In this document: in pieces, positions 24,650-35,300 of the stretch | Position numbering within the stretch: position 1 is the stretch's first letter | How the letters are laid out: every line of letters begins with the position of its first letter | Assembly: GCF_963675165.1 (NCBI RefSeq) | Contig: NC_087381.1 | Span: 7,224,419 to 7,288,418, forward strand | Length of the DNA: 64,000 nucleotides | Direction: 5' to 3' | From: Halichondria panicea | Lineage: Eukaryota > Porifera > Demospongiae > Suberitida > Halichondriidae | The notes under the pieces: generated by a model | Database searches by the model: none | Told to the model about the DNA's origin: nothing | The model's input: only the letters and a program-made list of their open reading frames with translations | Position numbers and translations under genes: made by a program

Positions 24650-27600
24650 CTGTGCATGCATGTGCATGTATGGTGGAGAATATGAACACCTTAGAATAAT
24701 AGCATTGGAGAGATGAATTGATTTCGTTTTTTACGCAGTATTATTTTAACTGTATGGTACTTTAACCTCAATCACATCGAGCCACTTATCGGAATGATTT
24801 ATAATAGCAACATGATATACGCATCCATGCATCAACCAGTTAAAAGATTATCTATGCATGAACATGCAACCAGTTAAAAGATTCAAAGCAAAATAATGTA
24901 CCATGGCCATTACAATCAACAATGAAGCAATTGCACATAATAATCGACTCACATGTGCAAGGAATGTTCGGTCCCTCAAGATTGGTCCTGTGATAGCCAT
25001 TGAAGCAGGTGCACTCTGGACTGTTTGTCTCCACACTGTTACTGTTGGCAGGACAGGTCACACAGGACGACACTCCAGAGGACAGTTGCTCAATGTAGGT
25101 GCCCAGGGGACACCGACTACCTTGGGGAGATGGATAGGACAGCTGAGTTATATACTACACTACAACTAGGTGGTTTAATTTATGTGCATGTGAAGTATTA
25201 CATGTTTTTGCATATACATGCAGATAATTATAGAGATCTAATAATATTATTGGCCTCATTATATAACAAGTTGGCCTTACTATACAAATATCACATGTCA
25301 GCCATGCACACTGATTATTATTTTTACTTTCATCATCCACTATAGTAAACTCAGCAATGTCAGGATCAACAGTCACTCTCTCTCCATTGACCAGGGTTAG
25401 CAATCCAGCAAACATCTCGTCAGCCTCAATCTCATTGTCATCGATCAATTGGACCTGAAGCTGAGCAGTTGTTCTTAACTCATTGAGGTTGAATTGTGTC
25501 CTTGCTGTCCTGAAATCTACGTTTGCATTGGCTAAACAGCTGAGGCCTATGGAAAATAACCATAAAAATACCGGCACTATAATTATTATATAATAAATGC
25601 TAACCTGATATGGTACTGTTAAGAGTAGAGAAAGACAACTCAATATTTCTGGCTAGTACTGTATTGGTAGTCACTCCCACAGTGAATAGAACAAGTCTCT
25701 CAATCTCCCTAGCAAAATAGGGAGCCCCAATGAATCCAACAGTCACCACTGCATGTAATAATAACATGGTATTGTATAGACAGGTATACCACATGCACAC
25801 ACACACTTAAAGAATAATAATACCTTCATTGTCCTGTATTATGATAGTACTTGTAGAAGGATTCAGCACCAGGTTAGATGGAAGAGATCCAATTACAACT
25901 AGCCTCAGAGAAAATCTTTCATCATTTTCATACACGTTGTCATTTGTTATTCGAATGTTTATACATCTCAGACGATTAGCATTATTCAGAGTGATTGAAG
26001 TAATAAAACCAGAAAGAGCACTGTAGTCACTTTCACCTGTAAAACAAATAATCATTGAAGTTTTAAGCATTCATCACTATAGATACACTCACTTGCTGTA
26101 CCGGCTACAGTCTGAACCGTGACATTGATAGTAACCGTGATACGATCAGATATGGGAGGATGAAATATTCTCACACAAACTTCCTGAGATACAATGCCTT
26201 CACTGACAGTGTACAAGGTTTGTTGGAAACCAATGTTTACTCCTAAGAATCCTGATCATGCATGATTGGTCTAATAATTATGTTAAACTGCTAGTAATTA
26301 ATGCCTTACCACTGCATGTCGTCATCTTCAATAATAATGAAGAAGCTAGGGTATTGGGGGAGGGTCTTAAACCTTGGGAACATTCCATCAGTGGGTAGAG
26401 TTAGTCTGAGTTGAGCAGCTTCTGTTACCTCAGGCAGTTCATCCTCAAATATAGTCAAACCATATACAAACGTGTTATTTTCCTCTGGTTCTATTGATCG
26501 TACATTTGATGATGGAATAAAGAAATCATTGTCCTCTCCGCCAGCAGAGGGAGTGGCAGTTCCAAGTCCAGGTGGAACAGTTTGGAACAAATTAACCACA
26601 AAGATGATGGTTTGTTCAGTGACATTGCCTTCTCCTTTGATAATTTGAATTCGGTGATCCCTTTCTTCCTCCGGATATGTTGTACTTGGTAGGGCAAATC
26701 CAATAAAGATATCTGTGCACATATTTAATAGTTACCTTTAAGGTGACATATTTTCGCGAGTATTAATTTCTGCTATTTCTGCGAATGAGAGTAAAATCGC
26801 AAAAGTTTGTACTCGCAGATAATTGGAAATTGCAATGAATCTCATTAAAACCACGTGAAAGCGTTATGAATAACACAACTTGAGCAAGAATTAGCAGAAT
26901 TTAATACAGCAAAATAAGCTGAACAGTGAAATCGCAAACAAATCTACCTGTGAAAATATGTCACCTTAACTAAGGTATTCATCTTCTAAATTCAGCAAAA
27001 ATTGCCGCTGTTGTGTAATACAGTAGACTCTCGCTATTCTGTATACTGGCCAGTGCTGGCCGCCTCAAATTAGGTTTTCAATGAGCTCTCCGTTAATCCG
27101 GTCAACCTTTGGCTGTACTTCAGAGAGCCGGAATAGCGAGAGTCAACTGTATTGCACTGAAGCACGAGCCAGAGAGCTAAGTGCAATATACATGCACGAT
27201 GCATCCCGAGTGCACGTGTTATAACTAGTTTGTAACCCTAGCAACACAAAATACACCACAGCTTCTACAAAAATAACCACCACTTCAACGAGTGGTGCAA
27301 GCTGCGCTGTGCTAATGCCTCTCGTCGTTGTTTTGCTTTCGCTCAAAAACTATTGGAAGAGGTGAAGAGGTATAATTATATATAATTTTGACGTTATTAT
27401 TGGCAATTGTTGACAGAATTGAATTGAACCACTCAAATGCATCATTTCCATGTTTACGGTGTCATTGACTTTGTGGCCATCGTATGGCACAGTTACCTAA
27501 CGCCCACCCACCTGACCAATAATCTGAAGCGATCCCTTATAGTATCACAAGGTTGGAGTTATTTGTGGTCGGCATAAGAATTTCATGTACATGCACATGC

Positions 27601-29205
27601 ACAGCTGACCAGTAGTAGTTGCAAACTATATAGGTGTCCTATAAAGCAAGTAATGTGTACACGGAAAGGAATGCAGTTACACAGATTCACTCCTCGTGCG
27701 CACATTGGATATATTGGTTCAGTAGTGCATGTACCCTTGGCCTAAGTCACTATACTGAGCCATGCATGTGGCACAAATATTATATACAATTTTGGCAACA
27801 CTTGCTGAATTGCATTATATACACCATAATTATGCTTTAACTCACCATCGTTGTCTATAATGTCGATGCGAATTATATCGCCACCATTGCTTTCAATTGA
27901 AGCTGATGGTGGCACATTATCGGGATCTTGAAAAGTTAAAGTAACCACAAAATACTCCAAGGCCTCGTCAATCATATCATCATTTATCAGTATATCTCCA
28001 GATAAAACAGTCGTCCCACTAGCCATAAAATTCAGTGTGATGGGTGTAGTAAAGAAATCTATCCTGTCTGAAACTATAGTCAGAGTGATAAAATAATAAT
28101 AATTGTTACAAATAAATGTACAGCTTACTAGTGTTTGCTCTTGCAAATGGTCTGGTAGTTGGTAGAGGCCTAAAATCTTCAGCAGCGATCATGGGTGTCA
28201 GAACTAGTGAGATATCGGAGGCCAGTTCCACTTCATTAGCCACTGCCACCTCAATGGGGATGAAGCCATTGTCCTCATCTACAACTCTGTTGCTCTCTCT
28301 CAGCCGAAAAATGATGACTATAATTATAGAGGCATGAGGAACAAATTTTAATATTCACAATTTAAATTGTAAAATTCTGTTTCGGATCACCAGTGCTATC
28401 CTGTATAATGAACTCCTGCCTACTCCGAAGGAAAGCATTTGGCAAAGATGGATCAAAAAATGCTCGGTTAACATTGGCCACACCAATCAATACCAAGTCC
28501 AACACAAAAGTCTCATCTGGTTCCAATGCCACTCTGTCTGCTTGGAAGGTGATGGCGGTAGTTCCGCCAGGGTTGAGAGGTAGAGAAACAACACTCTGAC
28601 CTATACCAAACTCCTCCTCTGAAGCTGTTAGTGTGGAAGTAAGCAACATAAACTCCATTATCTATTTCTATTACTATAACAATACCTGTTCCTTCCCTAT
28701 TGTAGTTAATGGTCACCCTAAGCTGTGCATTAGATGGACCCTTGAAGTATGCAAATGGAACATCATAAGGAAATGGGGCCTCTGGTCTAGTGAAGGTGTC
28801 CGAACCAAAGCTGTACACTGCAAATATTGAAACAACAATGCACAGTAAATACAAAGCCAAAACAACTTTACACTGCCAAACTGTTTGCTATATAGACAGT
28901 ATTTTTTATGAATACCATGGCTAACTTTTGGTGTAATAACATGCACTTATACCTATACACTGGAAGCATTGACCACCATCACTGTAATACAGTCCTGCAT
29001 TATTATTGACACAACAGTCCTCAGCATTGGAAGGTCCCACAGCACCAGTACAGCCAGAATCAGTGAAGCATCCTCTGAATTGAGCCTGAACTGCAAATTA
29101 GACAATATAGATATAGGTATATATAGCCATTGAGCATGTCTTACCAGCAGTAGTGGAAATGAGCAAGGTGATTAATGTCAGTAGGAGTTGATTTGAAACT
29201 TCCAT
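23445..29205 (-). CDS. Gene C: Cys-rich / Calx-beta / GCC2-GCC3 / FN3 secreted protein
   Basis: Exons 5' to 3': 29205-29145, 29090-28953, 28817-28686, 28624-28391, 28317-28129, 28073-27846, 26712-26310, 26242-26093, 26036-25824, 25748-25605, 25546-25328, 25120-24953, 24649-24393, 24365-24326, 23941-23769, 23558-23504, 23455-23445 (TGA). Order: signal peptide, Cys-rich module, five Calx-beta, an ephrin-receptor-like module, FN3 modules, stop. The N-terminal half is a close paralogue of gene B; the C-terminal half is unrelated to B and has no TM helix, suggesting a secreted protein. Exon 26712-26310 carries a 7-bp insertion: lengths sum to 2815, and to 2808 (a multiple of 3) without it. The last two small exons and the 40-bp exon are inferred from splice signals and phase only. 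Confidence 0.75.
24041..24259. mobile_element. MITE, family M2 (TIR ACCGTATAGCGGGTAATTTT)
   Basis: Left end TACC-ATAATTATAGCGGGT is partly decayed; right end is AATTACCCGCTATACGGTA. The interior has inverted GTGGGGCAAAATATTCGTGG motifs. A second copy at 41434-41652 and a fragment at 34655-34775 share the interior. It lies in a gene C intron. Confidence 0.7.
24953..25120 (-). CDS. Gene C ephrin-receptor-like GCC2/GCC3 exon
   Basis: A 168-bp phase 1-1 exon reading CPLGTYIEQLSSGVSSCVTC, then CPANSNSV and CTCFNGYHRTNLEGP. This is the Tyr-kin-Eph / GCC2-GCC3 pattern (CPxGTY ... CxxCP ... C.C..GY) found before FN3 in Eph receptors and in many invertebrate ectodomains. The order GCC2/3 then FN3 here is Eph-like, but no TM or kinase follows. 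Confidence 0.8.
25328..28817 (-). CDS. Gene C block of five Calx-beta modules
   Basis: Exon for exon equal to gene B: 28817-28686 (132 bp), 28624-28391 (234), 28317-28129 (189), 28073-27846 (228), 26712-26310 (403 against 396 in B), 26242-26093, 26036-25824, 25748-25605, 25546-25328. The intron 26713-27845 is larger than in B and holds two MITEs, at 26742-26965 and 27021-27149. Confidence 0.85.
26310..26712 (-). pseudogene. Gene C single-exon Calx-beta with a 7-bp insertion at its donor
   Basis: The gene B donor region reads (plus strand) TTACCATCGTCATCTTC. Here it reads TTACCACTGCATGTCGTCATC, with 7 extra bases (CTGCATG) between the donor and the last codons. Exon length becomes 403 against 396, so phase changes from 1 to 2 while the next exon (26242-26093) still needs phase 1. 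The same GTAAG donor is present, and no in-frame alternative donor is visible within the exon end. Confidence 0.7.
26742..26965. mobile_element. TTAA-flanked MITE
   Basis: TTAA then GGTGACATATTTTC at the left; GAAAATATGTCACC then TTAA at the right: a perfect terminal inverted repeat. TTAA target use is typical of piggyBac-type transposases, but the superfamily is not proven. Confidence 0.75.
27021..27149. mobile_element. TA-flanked MITE (TIR CAGTAGACTCTCGCTATTC)
   Basis: The left CAGTAGACTCTCGCTATTC and right GAATAGCGAGAGTCAACTG are inverted, with TA on each side, as for Tc1/mariner-type elements. A related end is at 59657-59690 (AGCCGGAATATCGAGAGTC). Confidence 0.7.
27281..27375. repeat. 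Short interspersed repeat shared with 59835-59925 (inverted)
   Basis: The complement of ACGAGAGGCATTAGCACAGC and TCAAAAACTATTGGAAGAGG motifs is found at 59835-59925 (GCGAGAGGCATTAGCAAGCG). No ORF. Confidence 0.45.
28953..29205 (-). CDS. Gene C signal peptide and Cys-rich module
   Basis: Exon 29205-29145 starts at ATG 29205-29203 and encodes MEVSNQLLLTLITLLISTTA, a signal peptide, ending in phase 1. Exon 29090-28953 encodes the Cys-rich module (GCFTDSGC, EDCCVNN, GLYYSDGGQCFQC). A nearly identical signal exon occurs at 54711-54654. Confidence 0.82.
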
Positions 29206-30868
29206 TATTTTGTGCTCTTGCTAGATTTAGATCCAATGTGAAAGCAGCTTTATATATACTATTCTATACCAGGATTTCCTAGGAAATTAGAGCCTTCAGT
29301 GACTAGATTTACTGTGTTTGTTACAATGGTCACAAGGACCAAAATAACATGCAAACGTTATTCTTTCTAGTAAATGTGTGTAGGCTACTGGGTTGTTCTA
29401 GCATTGCTATAGTTATGACACTGTATCAACACATCATACACTGGTGGGAGACAGCACATAGTTCTTGTGTAGACAATTCCATAAAAGTAAATTGCTTATG
29501 ATGAGTTTACATTGCAAAGATAATGCGCTATACCCACTATTAATACTGTACAGAGGCACAAAATGTAGCAACATAATTTATAGCATTAATTTTAACTTTC
29601 AAACTTGTACTAGCCATAATGTAATGAAACCTTCATTAGAATAACTATAGCATTATACGTTCACTCACACAAGGCTATCTAATTCTGTAGTTCTTTCAAC
29701 CCTATATACATATACACACAAATCTACAATTGTGTTAGGCACATCTGATTTGGACTCCTCGAAATGGCTGTAACTAAAGTCAGTGGCGTACAGTGTGTCC
29801 ACTCTGTAGTCAGTGTACTCCCCGAATATCACCGGACTGTTGACTGTATTGTTGAGGATCTCGTACAGAGGAGCGGCCTGGTTTTGTTCCAAGTAACTAA
29901 ATGGTTGAATCCCTCTATACACATGTTATACGCAATACTCAATGCAGACGAATGTGAACTATACTTGTTCTAATTTGTATAATCAAGGGCGTGTATAATG
30001 TTCGTATAGCTCCTGCATGGTTCAGGTCACAGATTAATTTTAGCTACTACTGTAACAATAAATAATTGCTGTGGTATATACCTTTGCTTCATGCATCACT
30101 TATTTCAGTTCTGTTGAGATTACCGACTGATTATGATGAATGGAGAAATAGTGAAGAGCTGCATGGTAGACTAGATCTGTATTATTCATGTCATTGACAA
30201 CAGTTAAGAGTTAGTACTTCAGTGTTTGTTTACTGTCTTGATATGGTTTCCTAGCAACAAGGAACGCACAGTTATGAGCCAACGCCATCGCCATGCCTAG
30301 ATTAGTTCATTTTCAGACTCGGTCGATGGGTCCCACACTAGAGACTTTAGAAGGTGACATCAAACCACGACCATTGTTTGCATGTTGAGAGGCTCATTGT
30401 TTTTCTTGCTTCCTTATTTTGACAGACTAAAGAGTAAGTACATGCACCAATGCTCATTTAAACGTGATATTATAGCCGGCTTGAGTTAACAGTGAAATTT
30501 GGTATTATCCGACCCCACAAAATTAGAGCTGAGGAGATCTCCATACCATGCAAACTCCTCCCCTATACATAGATACAGTGAGCTGCACAACAGGTTGGTT
30601 CACTCACACCCTATTCAACTCTTTCTTCCTTGTTACACAGTACAATTTTATAGTATTGTTTTCTCCTAATAAACATATAGACAAACTTCCCACAACCATT
30701 GCAATAATTTATTTTATGCGTTCTCACATTATAAATTAAGCACAAAAAGGAAGTGCATGAAATCAAGCCATTCAGTACAACAATATTATACGATACTGTC
30801 AACCTTCTATTTAATAGTTAAGTAGCTACAAACTCAAGTACTTTATCTTGTCTCCTTTATAATAAAAG
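29206..30868. other. Region between gene C start and gene D end
   Basis: Holds the upstream region of C and the 3' flank of D. AATAAA on the minus strand at 30713-30708 could end gene D transcripts. The only coding-like stretch is on the minus strand at 29922-29665. No repeat of note otherwise. Confidence 0.4.
29665..29922 (-). CDS. Unrecognised Tyr-rich acidic open frame, possible orphan exon
   Basis: 85 open codons with several tyrosines in acidic or hydrophobic context (PLYEILNNT, GEYTDYRVDTLYATD, FSYSHFEESKSD), resembling a receptor cytoplasmic tail more than random translation of AT-rich DNA. No start, partner exons or family recognised. It could be a relic tail exon of a lost family member. 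Speculative. Confidence 0.2.
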   Translation of the reverse strand: MYRGIQPFSYLEQNQAAPLYEILNNTVNSPVIFGEYTDYRVDTLYATDFSYSHFEESKSDVPNTIVDLCVYVYRVERTTELDSLV

Positions 30869-32376
30869 TTAGTTCTTTTCTTCATTGCGTGGGGAACACT
30901 GCTTGCTTGGTAATGTGTTCATGCTCGATAACTCCACTCCGACAGTGCTAGAATTATCTCGTGGATTAGTGCTTCCTTTCTCAGAAGACACAAAGTTATC
31001 AGTGTTTGATCTACAGCCACTAAAAAGTTTTATCCATGTCTGGCGGAAGTCAGCGCTTCGAAGACCATAAAGAATAAAAACCAGCACACCTTGAGAGCCA
31101 ACAAAGATCGAGAATATCACTTGGAATGTGAATGACAGCTCCACAAGACCAGAGCTTGTTGATACTAGTCCAAGGCCCCAACCCAGACCAAGTACAACCG
31201 ATAGGCACATTGCAATGACCAAGTTCTTCTTAACATTCCTCAACTGTTGACGTACAGAGCTCTCGTTTAGTGACTGCAGGTTTCTAAAATGCTTGCAAAT
31301 GGACACCATGATGGCAACAAAAACAATCCAGTTGAATACGTAGATAATGACAAAAGGAAGAATGAATCCAAAATAGAAAGGCCATTCAGTAGGACGACAG
31401 CTGAATGAATATGATGTGTGATCGATGGGCCGGGGTAATAAATACCGTACATATATATGTATGCCACATGTTATATGAGTTAAGGTGCATGAGTTGAACT
31501 ACGTACACAAGCATCATTTCGAGGGTATAAACTTTCACTCTTTTTCTTCGCTGATTAAATAATTATAATACTGCAACATTTATAAAAATAACGCATGATT
31601 GCGCCGAAAGCACGAAATTCTTTGTAACGGTGTTTCTGCAAACGTTTATACCCTCGAAATAAATATACCCATGAACTATAATTAGGTATATAATTATACA
31701 TTGTAAAAAATCAACTCATAAGATTTCCAAGCACTTACTAGTATGGGTTGGTGTAGTACTGATGTCCCGCCCCCGCACTGATGACAACAATCATAAAGGG
31801 CAGTACTGCATGTGGAGTATAATAAAGCATCCTCATTTATACAGACACATAACTATGGCAACAAAAGTGAATGCACTATCAACTCAGGAGTGCGCAAGCA
31901 ATTCCTCATGACAAATGCTTACACCAAGCGGGGAGTCCAGCCTTCAGCATGAACTTGGAGGTGAGAGACTGAGATCCCATTACCACTACCAGTTTGAGGT
32001 AGAGCCAGACAGCTTCTACAGCCGTCCAGGAGAAGAACACTAGGAAGAAGTACTGCAGGAGGGCAGACATGACCCCACAGAGAGGTGGGACACCAACAGT
32101 GAACCCTCCAATGAGGAAGGTGAAGTACAGACATATCAGTGAAATACTCATGTTGATGAGGATTTGATTCTGTTTATCAGCGAGTAGCTTCCTATGAAAA
32201 TGAAATGTTAAATTAACGACGAACAAGTGTAAAATTAGGCTTCTATATGCTTACTTGCTGACAAAAATGGTGAATATGAACACCAGGAGACACACTACAG
32301 ACAAGCCCAGGCCAATGTATGTGATGGTGCTCAAAGCAATTGAAAGATTTTCAGGCAATGCAGTTGGATTCAAATC
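30869..32376 (-). CDS. Gene D seven-transmembrane region and tail
   Basis: TM1 in 32376-32255 (STITYIGLGLSVVCLLVFIF), TM2-TM3 and the start of TM4 in 32191-31923 (SISLICLYFTFLIGG; a FSWTAVEAVWLYLKLV helix typical of class B2 TM3), TM4 end in 31805-31739 (LPFMIVVISAGAG), TM5-TM7 in 31400-30869 (FGFILPFVIIYVFNWIVFVA; LGLGWGLGLV; FVGSQGVLVFILYGL). The tail after FRQTWIKLF is short and polar. Confidence 0.92.
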
Positions 32377-35300
32377 CTGTAACCATGAGGAGATCAAGTG
32401 TAGTGTATAATACAAAAGCTCTTTGTAATAGTATTGAAGAGCTGTGTGTAGTGCACAGTCCATATAGCTCTACTGGTTTCCTAGACGGATTTTATTTTAG
32501 CTAGATGATGAAAACAACTGTAAAATTTGTTCTCATTTTCTGGACAATTAACTTACAAAGAGTATTCCAAAGTGGCCCAATTGTCTGCACTCGCAATCTT
32601 TTCTCCCATTGGAACTGGTTATCTCTCTACATCCAGCAGTGTCCCAAGCTCCAAACTGATCTGAAATAGCCGGCATTAAAGGATAGAAAATGAAAGTACT
32701 TTTCTTAGTGAGCTTCTTATAAAAGTGTGTCACTTACCTTGAGTCTTATACACAGCACAGCTGCTGTTTTCGATATTATCCTGCGGACAAATTAAAGTAA
32801 CTTAATACTTACATACTTTTAATTTTCTCATACCGTCATCCTGATCAGAAAGCTAGTCCGTACTGGCACTGTGAGCACTGTCTTGTTGGTCTGCAGACAA
32901 GCTAGTCTTGCAGCCACTACAATAGATCCCACCTGACTAGTACTTCTGTTCTCAGGAAGGAAAAGTACATCAGACAAAAAAACAGAGTAACTTAATCTCT
33001 GCCGAAGTGAACGATTTGTTGTAGGGCATTCTTCAAGAATTAAAGGGCTTAATCGTAGAGAGGCAGTTGAGTTTTCAGTGTCTTCACTAAGAGAATCAAT
33101 ATCAGATCTGTTATCAGTCATGTAATCATTAGCTGTCATCAAAGCATCTTGATCAATGATGCCAGTATTGTTCACTGCCGCTTCGACAGGGCCTAAACCA
33201 ACAACGAATGTCTGGCCTTGGAAACTGTTAGGGTCTAAATCTTGTACTGTGATAGCAAATGTTTCGAAACTGAGAACAGTCTGATTGCTTGTGGAGTTTC
33301 TGGAAACAGTTGAAATATTGAGATTGTCCAGAAATGTTTCGAGGCTTGCAAGAATCCTGTGCATGCCGAGTGAGTAAAACAAACAAAGATCAGCATATTT
33401 AAACGTATTGCCATGCAGTGTTGACCTAGTCTATTAGGAAATGTGTTTTCAACTAAACACGTGCAAGGAAGAGAAATAGCTATAAATAAAGGGAGCCCCA
33501 CAACATTGATTACCTTGGCAACATTGTAGTTTTATTTGCAACATACCTTGTTGATGAATTCATTGCCAGCTGGCTCTCATAGATGACGTCAGCATTGGCT
33601 TGCTGTATATTATTGATTGTTTGAAGATAGTTGTCCCTCACCTTGACATGTAAAAAATCATAACTTTGATTTCATTGGCAAGTATAACAATGTTCACCTC
33701 TTGGTTGAAAGCGGCTTCTTCTGCTACTTGCTCTACTATTGTAGTAACCAAGGAGATTTGACTTGCAGCCAGATTTTGTGGATTGGATGTGATGTTGGCA
33801 ATCTGATTGGATGCTTGAGTTGTCTTATTTGATGAGAGTCCCTAATTAAGTTAGAATTCAGTTAGCTCTATAAAAGAAATAGTTTGCTATAGATAGAATT
33901 AAACATGACGTTGTATAGTCAAACGTCCAACAGCTTCTTCAAACTACTCACTAGTGCAATCTCACACAATTCCCGGGATATGTCTGAAAGTGTAGTCTCA
34001 CAGCTGCTGAGGTCAAGCTCATCCTTCCACATCCCTCCCTCACTGATTGACCCAGAGCACTGTCTGATGACATTCCCTGCCAAAACACCCAATACTTCAA
34101 CACATGGACAAGGGGACAGCGCAGTAGACCCTAGTGCCGTGTTGGGCCAAGAATGACTCTGGTATATCTCCGCTTCACAACCAGCTGTAAACATGTGTGC
34201 ATTGTACAATACGTATTGTAATAAGACAAATATCTTCACACAATCATTGGAACACCAACATGTATGAGATTGTGTATAATTATGGACGCTTGTACACCAA
34301 TGCACCAAACAACCACAACTTAGCACTTATAATTATGTCTGTATACAATTGCTAGTTTTGAGACAGATATTTTCATTGCAAGATACTTACGGACACAGGT
34401 TGGTTGTGAGCCAGTGAACTCTCCTAGACCGTCCAATCCATTATCATCTTCGCAAGTTCTGACCTCATTTCCGACAGATAGGTCCAAGAGAAACCTGTCA
34501 TTGCAAATGTAAGTGGCAGTTGTCCCAAGCATGTAGTTAGGAGTCGTGTCTGGACCATATTCAATCCTGCCATTCGGTATGCCAGGTAGAGGAGTGCACT
34601 GAATGCCTGCAACCATTATTGAAAGGAATTGCAATCTTAATACCAAAATAACATCATGGTAATTTTCAGGGGGCAAAACATTTGTGGTTGAGTAATATTT
34701 AGTGACTTCCTAGAAATATTTTTGTGGTTGTTGCTTGCACTGTAAGCAAGGTCGCTTCATTCATGGGTAATTCGATGGCGGCGCAAAGCTTTACGACATG
34801 AAGCTATACTTACGGATACAGGTTGGTTGTGAGCCAGTGAACTCTCCTAGATTGTCCAACCCATCATCATCCTCACAAGTTCTGACCTCATTTCCGACAG
34901 ATAGGTCCAAGAAAAATCCGTTGTTGCAAATGTAAGTGGCAGTTGTTCCGAGCATGTAGTTAGCAGTCGTGTCTGGACCATATTCAATCCTGCCATTTGG
35001 TATGTCAGGTAGAGGAGTGCACTGAATGACTGTAAGCAAAATCATTGCAAATAATAGACACATGTGATCTTGTATTACAATAGTCTTTTTTTTTTTTAGT
35101 TATTCTGGGTGCTCATAATGGACCCAATTTCAGGTATTTGGTAGCTCGAATAATCATAATTATTATAGTATGTTCTGATGACTATAAGCTGCAGTACTTA
35201 CGAACACAAGCAGGCTCCTGGTCACTAAACATTCCCACAGCATCATTGTCTCCATCGTCAATACACGTCCTCACTTCAACACCAATAGAGAGATCTAAAG

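Noticed and set aside
23445-25120. Gene C as an Eph-type receptor tyrosine kinase
   Set aside because: GCC2/3 and FN3 are in Eph-like order, but there is no ephrin-binding domain, TM helix or kinase before the stop.
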